Of a stretch of DNA of 33,204 bases, positions 1-8,092 are shown piece by piece. How positions within the stretch are numbered: the stretch's first letter is position 1; every line of letters begins with the position of its first letter. The position numbers were made by a program, and so were the translations under genes. Under the pieces are notes generated by a model. That model saw only the letters and a program-made list of their open reading frames with translations. It was not told the DNA's origin and did not search any database. The DNA lies in contig JAISDG010000074.1 of assembly GCA_031265015.1 (NCBI GenBank), positions 1-33,204 on the forward strand, read 5' to 3'. This stretch comes from Spirochaetaceae bacterium (GTDB lineage: Bacteria > Spirochaetota > Spirochaetia > Treponematales > Breznakiellaceae).

Positions 1-9
1 AACTCCGCA

Positions 10-49
10 TTGACTTCCATCCCTGAATATCCTATTGTTTACCTAGGAT
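10..49 (+). promoter_or_regulatory. Promoter and palindromic operator of the Rrf2 pair
   Basis: A sigma-70-like -35 box TTGACT (10-15) is followed after 17 bases by TATTGT (33-38). An inverted repeat ATCCTA (29-34), nine bases, TAGGAT (44-49) lies over the -10 and the likely transcription start. A dyad of this size at this place is what a dimeric winged-helix repressor would use, so autoregulation by one of the two downstream Rrf2 proteins is inferred. The sequence shows only the boxes and the dyad. Confidence 0.5.
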
Positions 50-58
50 TAAAAAGAA

Positions 59-493
59 ATGAGAATATCAACCAAAGGCCGCTATTCCCTGGAAGCCGTT
101 TTGTACATGAGCCTGCTTCCCAGGGACGAATACAGCAGTACCAGGGCGATCGCGGAAAATACGGACATTTCGGAGGGGTACCTGGAACAGCTCTTCATTC
201 CCCTGCGGAAGGCCGGTATCGTCAAGGGCATCCGGGGGCCCCAGGGGGGGTATCTGCCGGCAAAATCCCTGAAAAAAATCACCGTAGGGGAAATTCTCCG
301 GGCGGTGGAGGGCCCCCTGGAACCGGTGGCCTGCGCCGTCAAGAACAATTTCTGCGCCAAGGAAAACAAGTGCCTGTCCCGGACCATCTGGAAGGAGCTC
401 CATAAGGAAATAAGCCGCTGCGTGGATTCGATCACCATGGCCGACCTGGTCAAGGCCTATACCATCATGGACAATCCGGAGTACCAGATATGA
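59..493 (+). CDS. Rrf2-family regulator with Fe-S type cysteines (IscR-like)
   Basis: A 144-residue protein that covers the whole Rrf2 family length. The N-terminus MRISTKGRYSLEAV and the winged-helix part (about residues 27-66, including GYLEQLF and RGPQGGY) are typical of the family. Cys92, Cys99 and Cys105 have nearly the spacing of the IscR cluster ligands (92, 98 and 104 in E. coli), so an iron-sulfur cofactor sensing iron, redox state or nitric oxide is likely. Cys121 is an extra cysteine. The ATG at 59 is preceded only by a loosely spaced AGGA at 45-48, but it gives the conserved family N-terminus. The stop overlaps the next gene by four bases, so the two are translationally coupled. 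Target genes are unknown. The palindrome at 29-49 suggests autoregulation. Confidence 0.85.
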   Translation: MRISTKGRYSLEAVLYMSLLPRDEYSSTRAIAENTDISEGYLEQLFIPLRKAGIVKGIRGPQGGYLPAKSLKKITVGEILRAVEGPLEPVACAVKNNFCAKENKCLSRTIWKELHKEISRCVDSITMADLVKAYTIMDNPEYQI

Positions 494-918
494 AGATTTC
501 CACCAGGGGACGCTACGGTACCAGGCTTCTCATCGATCTGGCGGAACATCTGGATGAAAGCCACGTTTCCCTGGCTTCGGCGGCCGAACGGCAGGGCATA
601 TCCCTCCGGTATCTTGAACAGCTTGCGGTGATCCTTAAACGGGCGGGATTTATCCGTTCGGTTAAGGGCGCCTCCGGGGGCTATGTGCTGGCCAGGCCCC
701 CGGAAGAAATCGTTCTGGGAGACGTGCTCCGGGTTTTGGAGGGCGATATGCTGGTGGCGGACCCGGCCGAAAACGGCGCGAAAGAAACCAAACTGCAGCG
801 CTGTATCAGGCTGCTGGTGCTGGATAAACTTAATTCCAAAATCGCCCAGGTTATTGAAAACAAAACCCTCGCGTCCGTGGCCGGGGCCGGTCACGAGACC
901 TATATGTATTATATCTAG
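490..918 (+). CDS. Rrf2-family regulator without cluster cysteines
   Basis: A 142-residue paralogue of the preceding gene, starting inside its stop codon (ATGA overlap). The N-terminus MKISTRGRYGTRLLIDLAEH, the recognition-helix region LRYLEQL and the wing KGASGGYVLARP are classic Rrf2. The cluster-binding loop is degenerate: the only cysteine is Cys105 and the 90-100 region reads DPAENGAKET. This protein therefore probably binds DNA without an Fe-S cluster, or acts as a partner of the first regulator. A heterodimer is speculation. Product class is certain; ligand and targets are not. Confidence 0.85.
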   Translation: MKISTRGRYGTRLLIDLAEHLDESHVSLASAAERQGISLRYLEQLAVILKRAGFIRSVKGASGGYVLARPPEEIVLGDVLRVLEGDMLVADPAENGAKETKLQRCIRLLVLDKLNSKIAQVIENKTLASVAGAGHETYMYYI

Positions 919-950
919 GTATTTTTCCCGTTTTGTGATATAGTTTTCTC

Positions 951-2114
951 ATGATAAGGATTCTTTCTGCCCATACGTCCGAAATTGACGATGTGCAAGC
1001 CGCTGTGGCCGGTATTACGGCGCAGCTTGACGCCGGACAGAGGACGCTCAAAAATTCCGTTGGCCTTGTCAGCTGTTATGCCGAATTTGTCGAATCCGGG
1101 GTTGTAGCCGCCCTGGCCGGGGCTCTGCCTTTTCCCATTGCGGGGATTACTACGATTGCCGCGGCTTCCAACAGCGGGCAGGGGGAAATGCTCCTTTTCC
1201 TGACCGTCCTCAGTTCGGATGATGTGGAATTTGTCCTGGGAATAACGGATCCCATTTCCGGGGAGGATGAAGCGCCCCTCCGCGCCGCCTGGAAAAAGAC
1301 CGGGGCAGGGCGGCCTGATAAGGCTGCCCTGATGCTGAGTTTTTGTCCCCTTCTTTTTAACGTGTCCGGTGATTTTATTGTCGACGCGTGGTCGGCAATT
1401 ACCGGTAATGTGCCGAACTTCGGGACCCTGGCGGTGGATCATAACCGGGACTACCACGAAGCCCGGACCATTCTGAACGGCGAAGCCTACAGGGACCGGT
1501 ATGTATTTGTTCTGCTCTATGGCAGCATAGAGCCCCGGTTTTTTATCGCCGGTATCCGGGAAGAAAAGGCCTTCCGGGAAAAAGGGGTAGTTACCGCTTC
1601 CCAGGGGAACCAGCTCCAGGGAGTAAACGGCATTTCCGTGGCGGATTATCTTTCCGGCCTGGGGCTGGCCAGGGATGAAGAAGGCAAAATCAAGGGAATT
1701 AATGCCTATCCCTTTATTCTTGATTATAATGACGGCACCCAGCCGGTTATCAGGGTGATGTTCGCCGTCACTCCCGGCGGTTCGGCGGTCTGTGGCGGCA
1801 AAATACCTGTGGGGGCGACATTGACGGTGGGGATCATCGACGGGGACGAGGTGCTTGCCACCTCCGCGGCAATCCTTAACCGGGCGGCGGCCGCCGCGGA
1901 CGCGGAAAAGGGCGCGCTTATTTTCTCCTGCATAGGCCGGTTTCTTTCCCAGGGTTATGAAAGCGCCAGGGAAATGGAGAAGGCCCGGGAGACGCTGGAA
2001 AAGATTCCCTTCCATTTGTGCTATTCGGGGGGCGAATTATGCCCTGTGTACGGCAGGGACGGAACCCTGACAAACCGGAGCCATAACGATACCATGGTGA
2101 TATGTGTGCTGTGA
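951..2114 (+). CDS. FIST-domain sensory protein
   Basis: 387 residues, no signal peptide or membrane segment. The N-terminal half fits a FIST_N domain: a GLVSCYAEF strand, then FPIAGITTIAA where the family has its conserved glycine and threonine. The C-terminal half fits FIST_C, with the late signature FSCIGR near residue 325, then YSGGELCPVYG and a terminal HNDTMVICVL. FIST domains are regarded as small-ligand (possibly amino-acid) sensing modules found with kinases and cyclic-dinucleotide proteins. Here the gene overlaps a histidine kinase by 13 bases, so it probably feeds a signal to that kinase in the cytoplasm. No clear Shine-Dalgarno precedes the ATG (upstream is TATAGTTTTCTC), so translation may be leaderless or weak. 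The ligand is unknown. Confidence 0.8.
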   Translation: MIRILSAHTSEIDDVQAAVAGITAQLDAGQRTLKNSVGLVSCYAEFVESGVVAALAGALPFPIAGITTIAAASNSGQGEMLLFLTVLSSDDVEFVLGITDPISGEDEAPLRAAWKKTGAGRPDKAALMLSFCPLLFNVSGDFIVDAWSAITGNVPNFGTLAVDHNRDYHEARTILNGEAYRDRYVFVLLYGSIEPRFFIAGIREEKAFREKGVVTASQGNQLQGVNGISVADYLSGLGLARDEEGKIKGINAYPFILDYNDGTQPVIRVMFAVTPGGSAVCGGKIPVGATLTVGIIDGDEVLATSAAILNRAAAAADAEKGALIFSCIGRFLSQGYESAREMEKARETLEKIPFHLCYSGGELCPVYGRDGTLTNRSHNDTMVICVL

Positions 2115-3790
2115 ACGGCGGGGAACAGCTTGAACAGGAATTAGTTCAGGCCCGGTTAACCATCAAAAAACTGCAGAGGGAACTGAACCGGGCTCATGTG
2201 TTAATAGAGCGGAACAAGGTTACCGCCGAGGCAAAGGACAATTTAAGCCGCGTTGTTTCCCAAAAAAAATCGGAGCTGGAACATTACATGAGCCTGCTCC
2301 TGCAAAATTCCCCCGATATTATTCTGGTTTTTGACCGTGAAGAAAAACTGTTGCACTGTACCGATGCCTTTCTTAAGATAACCCATACCGCCGGTTTCGG
2401 GCTTGTCGCGGGAGTTACCTGCCGGCAGATACTGGCCAAATACACGGATCGGGCTTTTTTTAAACAGGCGGGTGAAGCCTACGACCGTGCCCAGAGCAGC
2501 GCCTCTGTGGCGCATCTAACCGGAACCATCGACTTCGGGCAGGAGGGTAATTTCCGGGAATACAGCATACAGATAACTTCCATGCAGGATGATGCCGGCA
2601 GCAACATGGGGGTTATCATGCTTTTTTTTGATACCACGGAACTGCTGCAGGCCCAGAAAGAAGCGGAAAAAGCAAACAAAGCCAAGTCCGATTTTCTTGC
2701 TACGGTGTCCCATGAAATCCGTACCCCCATGAACGCCATTATCGGCATTTCGCAGATGCTGGGGGCAACGGAACTGACCGAACGGCAGCGGGGGTATCTG
2801 AAAAATATCCAGGGTTCTTCCACCGTGCTGCTGAACCTGATTAACGATATCCTGGATTTTTCCAAGATTGAGGCGGGCAAACTGGAACTGATCCGCGACT
2901 ACTTTAAACTGCCGGTCCTGCTGGGCAGGGTTAAAACCATATTTACCCTGTTGTTTGATGATAAGGCCCTTGCCTTCGACTGCGAATTTTCCCGGGAGCT
3001 TCCCGAGGTGGTATACGGTGACGAAAACCGGCTGAGTCAAATCCTGTCCAACCTGCTTTCCAATGCCCTTAAATATACCAGCTCGGGCGGGGTTGTGCTG
3101 AGGGTGTTTCCCGAAGGGGACCGTATCGTTATCGAAGTGGAAGATACGGGGATTGGCATCAAGACGGAAGCCCTTTCAAAGCTCTTCACCGCCTTTCAAC
3201 AGCTTGATCAGGTAAGGAACAAGCAGGTTCAGGGAACGGGGCTGGGCCTGGTAATTACCAGGCGGCTCTGTGAGATGATGGATGGCTCCATTTCGGTACG
3301 CAGTGAATACAACAAGGGATCGATATTTATCATCCGGCTTCTTTTGCCCCGGGGGACCGAATCCGATCTGCCGAAAGAAAAAGAGCGGATCGCCTTTGTC
3401 GCGCCGGGCGCCCGGGTATTGCTGGTGGATGACATTGACATCAACCTGGAAATAGCCGCCTTCGTGCTGTCCGCCTACCGGATACAGCCGGATTTGGCAA
3501 AGAGCGGCAAGGAGGCGCTGGAAAAGGTGGCGAACGGTGAATACGATCTTATCCTGATGGACCACATGATGCCCGAAATGGACGGAGTGGAAGCCGTCAA
3601 AGCCATCCGGGCCATGGGAGGAAACAACGCGGGAATACCCATCCTGGCCCTGACGGCAAATGCCGTAAGCGGAGCCAGGGAAATGTTTCTGGCCAACGGC
3701 TTTAACGGACTTCTTCCCAAACCCATGGACAACGCGGTCCTGGCGGACGCGCTTTTGAAATGGCTCCCCAAAGAACTGATTCTTCATTAA
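2102..3790 (+). CDS. Soluble PAS hybrid histidine kinase
   Basis: 562 residues, no membrane segments. Order: coiled coil (about 5-62), PAS domain (about 63-185), dimerisation/phosphoacceptor domain with SHEIRTPMN and phospho-accepting His204, and an ATPase domain with N box NLLSNALKY (Asn321), DTGIG (348-352) and GTGLGL (378-383). A C-terminal receiver domain (about 435-558) has acidic Asp443/Asp444, phospho-acceptor Asp487 and Lys540. It is a complete hybrid kinase but has no HPt domain or DNA-binding output, so the phosphoryl group must pass to a partner encoded elsewhere. The start lies inside the FIST gene, so the two are co-translated. A GTG at 2111 is an alternative start. The next gene is convergent, with 46 bases between. 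Confidence 0.92.
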   Translation: MCAVNGGEQLEQELVQARLTIKKLQRELNRAHVLIERNKVTAEAKDNLSRVVSQKKSELEHYMSLLLQNSPDIILVFDREEKLLHCTDAFLKITHTAGFGLVAGVTCRQILAKYTDRAFFKQAGEAYDRAQSSASVAHLTGTIDFGQEGNFREYSIQITSMQDDAGSNMGVIMLFFDTTELLQAQKEAEKANKAKSDFLATVSHEIRTPMNAIIGISQMLGATELTERQRGYLKNIQGSSTVLLNLINDILDFSKIEAGKLELIRDYFKLPVLLGRVKTIFTLLFDDKALAFDCEFSRELPEVVYGDENRLSQILSNLLSNALKYTSSGGVVLRVFPEGDRIVIEVEDTGIGIKTEALSKLFTAFQQLDQVRNKQVQGTGLGLVITRRLCEMMDGSISVRSEYNKGSIFIIRLLLPRGTESDLPKEKERIAFVAPGARVLLVDDIDINLEIAAFVLSAYRIQPDLAKSGKEALEKVANGEYDLILMDHMMPEMDGVEAVKAIRAMGGNNAGIPILALTANAVSGAREMFLANGFNGLLPKPMDNAVLADALLKWLPKELILH

Positions 3791-3836
3791 AAAACGCACC
3801 TTTAACCGAATGACCCGCATTTAACCGAGATGCGCC

Positions 3837-4565
3837 TTACACAAGACTGCCCGAAGCGCAGGCAGCGAGGATGCGCCGCTTGACGGCGCCGGAATTGTCC
3901 GTTAAACCGGCAAGTTTTTTCCGCATCTCCCGCCGCCCGGAATTGGTCCCGTAAGGGCAGGTACAGGCCGCTTTTAGGATGCCCTGTTCTTCGGCGCAGG
4001 CGATGATCTGCCGTTCTTCGATGTAGGCCAGGGGCCGGATCAGGGTAACGGGATATTTGCGGTAGGCAAGCTTGACCGGCATGGCGGACAGCTCTCCCCT
4101 GGCGCAGAGGTTCATAAAAAAGGTTTCGACGATGTCGTCCAAATGGTGGCCCAGGGCGATTTTGGTAAATCCCCTGTCCACGGCGTACTTTAACAGTTCC
4201 GTCCTGCGCTGGGTGGAACACCAATAGCAGTTCATCTTTCTGCCCGCTTTAAGCCGGCCGATGACGGGTACAAAAAGATCGGTAAAGGGAACGGCCCAGC
4301 TTTCCAGTTTTTGGGAGAGGATTGATTTTTTGCAGCAGGCGCAGAAGTCACTGGAGATATGGAGGGCTTCCAGCTCGTAGTTTCGTTTAAGGGCGGATTT
4401 AAGGGAAGAAAGAACCCAGGCCATGACGGTGGAATCCTTGCCCCCGGAAGCGGCAATAAGAATACGGTCCCCTTCACGGATCAGTTCCCGTTCCAGTACG
4501 GCCTTGGCGCAGAGCTTTCGGACGATTTCGCCGGCGGCGGCCCGGCGGAGAAAGCGGTCAGCCAT
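3837..4565 (-). CDS. ttcA: TtcA-like tRNA 2-thiocytidine synthetase
   Basis: 242 residues of the PP-loop ATPase superfamily. The PP-loop SGGKDS is at 40-45. The CYWC motif (Cys113, Cys116), a later GHHLDD, and Cys201/Cys203 in CTCPYG match the TtcA type, in which cysteines hold an Fe-S cluster and the enzyme adenylates then thiolates cytidine 32 of tRNA. An extra cysteine group (Cys75, Cys77, Cys78) lies in the strand-2 loop. A related sulfur-transferring PP-loop enzyme cannot be excluded, because the C-terminal motif differs from E. coli TtcA. The start overlaps the end of tcdA by eight bases, so translation is probably coupled. A nine-base direct repeat TTTAACCGA (3801-3809 and 3820-3828) lies in the gap to the convergent kinase gene. 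Confidence 0.75.
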   Translation of the reverse strand: MADRFLRRAAAGEIVRKLCAKAVLERELIREGDRILIAASGGKDSTVMAWVLSSLKSALKRNYELEALHISSDFCACCKKSILSQKLESWAVPFTDLFVPVIGRLKAGRKMNCYWCSTQRRTELLKYAVDRGFTKIALGHHLDDIVETFFMNLCARGELSAMPVKLAYRKYPVTLIRPLAYIEERQIIACAEEQGILKAACTCPYGTNSGRREMRKKLAGLTDNSGAVKRRILAACASGSLV

Positions 4566-5439
4566 GCCGGGCCGCCGGTTCCTTTGCCCGGCGGATAACG
4601 TCGTTTATTACCAGGCTTGCCAGAATCATCCCCGCCGCGGCGGTGACCGTAACGATGCTGCCGTTGATCACCTTTTTGGAAGAACACCACCCGTCCCCGG
4701 CGGAACAAAAGCACCGGGGGGTTCCGCAGAAACTTTCGGACCCTTCGGCCCGGCCCGGCGGTTCATCACTGTATACCACGGTAAGCTTTCCGGTAAAGCC
4801 CCGTTTTTTAAGGCCCTGCCGTACCAGCCGGGCCAGGGGGCAGCCCCTGGTATCCCAAATGTCCGCGGTCCTTATCCGGGCCGGGTCCAGCCGGGAGGCC
4901 ATTCCCATGCAGGAAAAAAGCTGCGGACCCGCCGGGCCGTTCCGCGTAACCGGAGGCTCCGATCCGGCGCAGAGTTCTATCAAGTCCAGCTTGCCGGTCA
5001 GGCTGTCGATGGCGTCGATCACATAGCCGGCCCCGCCGATTTCAAAAAGCGGCGCGGTATCCCGGGAAAAAATTTTGTTGAATGCCCGTACTTCGCAGCG
5101 GGGATTGATGTCCAGAAGCCGCTTCATCAGTACCGCTGCCTTGGGAAGCCCCACCGTTCCGGGCAGGGCCTGGATCTGGCGGTTGATGTTGGTAACACAG
5201 ACAGAGTCGGAGTCAACGACGGTAACCCGCCCTATGCCGGAACGGACCAGCGCTTCCGCCGCCCAGCTTCCCACGCCCCCCAGGCCGAAGACAATCACCC
5301 CGGTCCGTTCCAGCGCGGCCAGGGCTTCCCTCCCCGCCAGCAGGCTCAGACGGTGAAACTGGGGCGCTTCCCCGCCGGGCGCCTGGCCGTGCGGGGAAAC
5401 GGTGGAATGATCCTGTCTGCCGGGAAATGGCGTGTCCAT
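4558..5439 (-). CDS. tcdA: tRNA threonylcarbamoyladenosine dehydratase (TcdA/CsdL family)
   Basis: An E1-like adenylating enzyme that would convert t6A37 in tRNA to its cyclic form. The nucleotide-binding motif GLGGVGSWA is at 52-60, followed by Asp76/Asp78, the NINRQ arginine motif at 84-88 and DAIDS at 142-146. The late NGSIVTVTAAAG is also typical. I chose the ATG at 5439 because GAGG lies six bases upstream and because the upstream reading frame runs into an inverted-repeat element, giving 293 residues. The first 28 residues are Pro/Gly/His-rich and outside the core. A loop with Cys238, Cys243, Cys245 and Cys252 could bind metal. It forms a minus-strand pair with ttcA downstream. Confidence 0.85.
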   Translation of the reverse strand: MDTPFPGRQDHSTVSPHGQAPGGEAPQFHRLSLLAGREALAALERTGVIVFGLGGVGSWAAEALVRSGIGRVTVVDSDSVCVTNINRQIQALPGTVGLPKAAVLMKRLLDINPRCEVRAFNKIFSRDTAPLFEIGGAGYVIDAIDSLTGKLDLIELCAGSEPPVTRNGPAGPQLFSCMGMASRLDPARIRTADIWDTRGCPLARLVRQGLKKRGFTGKLTVVYSDEPPGRAEGSESFCGTPRCFCSAGDGWCSSKKVINGSIVTVTAAAGMILASLVINDVIRRAKEPAARHG

Positions 5440-5505
5440 GGGAATCCTCACCCTGTTACTATAGGTCCCGGACAATAATTTTTCAATGACGTGCCTTGTC
5501 CGCGC

Positions 5506-5666
5506 AGTAATTCCAAATTCAACCATGGATCACATTGATAGGTGCGGACCTTATGAAGAAATTTACCACGGACCACACGGACAGACACGGACTTTTGGTT
5601 CCAAGTTCTTGCTTTTGTCCGTGTTGGTCCGTGTCTGTCCGCGGTTATTTTGAATTCGGAATTACT
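5506..5666. repeat. MITE-like nested inverted repeat
   Basis: The outer arms are AGTAATTCCAAATTCAA (5506-5522) and TTGAATTCGGAATTACT (5650-5666), complementary at 16 of 17 bases. Nested inside are arms made of reiterated ACACGGAC-type units (5564-5592 and, in the other orientation, 5617-5645), which can form an imperfect stem of about 28 bases around a 24-base loop. There is no coding capacity. The design (about 160 bases, terminal inverted repeats, intergenic) fits a non-autonomous mobile element or a REP-like repeat. Only one copy is present in the window, so mobility is an inference. Confidence 0.5.
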
Positions 5667-5694
5667 GGCTTTTAACAAGGGTTGATCCGGTGTT

Positions 5695-5794
5695 TTGACT
5701 GAAATCATCCTTAGCGGATTATTATAATACCATCCTGTAGATGTTTGATATTTTGTCAATCAAAAAGGATGATATTTTTATTATCCACTAAGGA
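5695..5794 (+). promoter_or_regulatory. Promoter, operator half-sites and RBS of the XRE regulator
   Basis: TATAAT at 5723-5728 is a consensus -10. The nearest -35-like TTGACT (5695-5700) is 22 bases away, which is too far for a strong promoter without help. ATCATCCTT (5704-5712) recurs inverted as AAGGATGAT (5765-5773). The second copy overlaps another near-palindrome, GGATGATA (5767-5774) with TATTATCC (5779-5786). These could be operators for the small HTH protein encoded just downstream. AAGGA (5790-5794) is the ribosome-binding site. Confidence 0.4.
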
Positions 5795-5800
5795 CGGGAT

Positions 5801-6169
5801 ATGGGGGGCGATAGAGTAAGGTCCATTCTGGCGGGAAATCTCAAGTTGTACCGGAGCCGCCGGAATTGGTCGCAAGCTGATTTGGCGGAAAAATCGGATC
5901 TTTCCGTTGTATATCTCAGCGATATAGAACGGGGTAATAAGTGGCCTTATCTTGATACGCTGGTCAAGCTGGCGGAAGCCCTTGAAATGGAAGTTTTTGA
6001 ACTGCTCAAACCGCAGGATGCCTTATCTGCCGCTACTGCTTCGATTGTGACAAAATTTAGCGAAGAAACGACCGCTATTATTGAAAAATCACTGGAAACT
6101 ATGAGAAAAAATACTCTCCAATCTTTGACGAACCTTAAAGACCAATACTGCGAACGCAGGGGTGCCTGA
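5801..6169 (+). CDS. XRE/Cro-type HTH regulator
   Basis: 122 residues. A helix-turn-helix of the XRE type occupies about residues 8-66, with WSQADLAEKSDLSVVYLSDI as the two HTH helices and LVKLAEALEMEVFELL closing the domain. The C-terminal 50 residues (about 72-122) are predicted mainly helical with few prolines and may form a coiled coil for dimerisation or partner binding. No metal, ligand or protease motif is seen. AAGGA six bases before the ATG supports the start. It is monocistronic, between the repeat-bearing region and a bidirectional terminator. Self-regulation is inferred from the inverted half-sites upstream. The target is unknown. Confidence 0.85.
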   Translation: MGGDRVRSILAGNLKLYRSRRNWSQADLAEKSDLSVVYLSDIERGNKWPYLDTLVKLAEALEMEVFELLKPQDALSAATASIVTKFSEETTAIIEKSLETMRKNTLQSLTNLKDQYCERRGA

Positions 6170-6200
6170 TACCGTTTCATAAGCGCAAGGCCGGCGGCGC

Positions 6201-6236
6201 ATAAAAAAACCCGCCCCCAGGGGCGGGCTTTTTTAT
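6201..6236. terminator. Bidirectional intrinsic terminator
   Basis: The stem CCCGCCCC (6210-6217) pairs with GGGGCGGG (6220-6227). An A-tract precedes it and a T-tract follows it, so it reads as a U-tailed hairpin on both strands. It serves the XRE gene on the plus strand and groEL on the minus strand, which converge here. Confidence 0.9.
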
Positions 6237-6268
6237 GCCGCGGACAGCGGAGGGATTCCCCGCTTCGG

Positions 6269-6304
6269 AGCCGGTTTCAAACCCTCGGGGCTTTTCAACC
6301 GGCT
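6269..6304. repeat. Hairpin between groEL and its terminator
   Basis: AGCCGGTT (6269-6276) and AACCGGCT (6297-6304) form a perfect eight-base inverted repeat whose loop contains a smaller CCC/GGG stem. It lies just after the groEL stop, upstream of the terminator in groEL sense. It may stabilise the groEL transcript end. There is no U-tract, so it is not itself a terminator. Confidence 0.45.
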
Positions 6305-6323
6305 GTATCTGTGCGGTTGGGGT

Positions 6324-7967
<1,644 letters not shown>

Positions 7968-8018
7968 GCTCTTTTTCTCCTCTTAAGTAAGTACCAGAAA
8001 TGGTATAGTATGAATGGA

Positions 8019-8075
8019 TTGAGTTCCCTGTATGGAACCGCTTATAAGATAGCAAAAAGTGCTTTAAAAAGTCAA
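8019..8075. promoter_or_regulatory. Overlapping divergent promoters of groEL and the oxidoreductase
   Basis: Plus strand: TTGAGT (8019-8024), 18 bases, TATAAG (8043-8048), reading toward the oxidoreductase. Minus strand: TTGACT (complement of 8070-8075), 18 bases, TATCTT (complement of 8046-8051), reading toward groEL. The two -10 boxes share the same bases, so polymerase can probably occupy only one promoter at a time. A dyad GTTCC-N6-GGAAC (8023-8038) lies over the plus-strand -35 and the likely groEL start, and could be an operator. Confidence 0.5.
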
Positions 8076-8092
8076 GAGGAGGAGCATGGATA

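Larger units (their letters stand above)
5440..5800. other. 361-base gene-free region between tcdA and the XRE gene
   Basis: The stretch holds the upstream region of tcdA (minus), a MITE-like inverted-repeat element (5506-5666), and the promoter and operator region of the XRE gene (5695-5800). A reading frame crossing it on the minus strand (5448-5759) is composed largely of the repeat and is not credible as a gene. The base composition is visibly more AT-rich than in the flanking genes. Confidence 0.6.

Noticed and set aside
10..405. Plus-strand frame of 131 residues at the window start
   Set aside because: Overlaps the first Rrf2 gene in another frame, starts inside the -35 region and is Gly/Pro/Arg-rich.
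915..2015. 366-residue minus-strand frame opposite the FIST gene
   Set aside because: The plus strand has a complete FIST protein. The antisense frame is low-complexity with no motif.
3791..3836. Terminator between the kinase gene and ttcA
   Set aside because: Only a TTTAACCGA direct repeat and four-base dyads are visible; no stem with T-tract.
5440..5526. 29-codon upstream extension of tcdA
   Set aside because: It begins within the repeat element, lacks a ribosome-binding site and is not part of the family fold; ATG 5439 has GAGG at good distance.
5448..5759. Minus-strand frame of 103 residues through the intergenic repeat
   Set aside because: Its sequence is that of the inverted-repeat arms; no ribosome-binding site or domain.
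7968..8092. CIRCE/HrcA operator upstream of groEL
   Set aside because: AGCAC and GTGCT fragments occur but not the nine-base arms with nine-base spacer.
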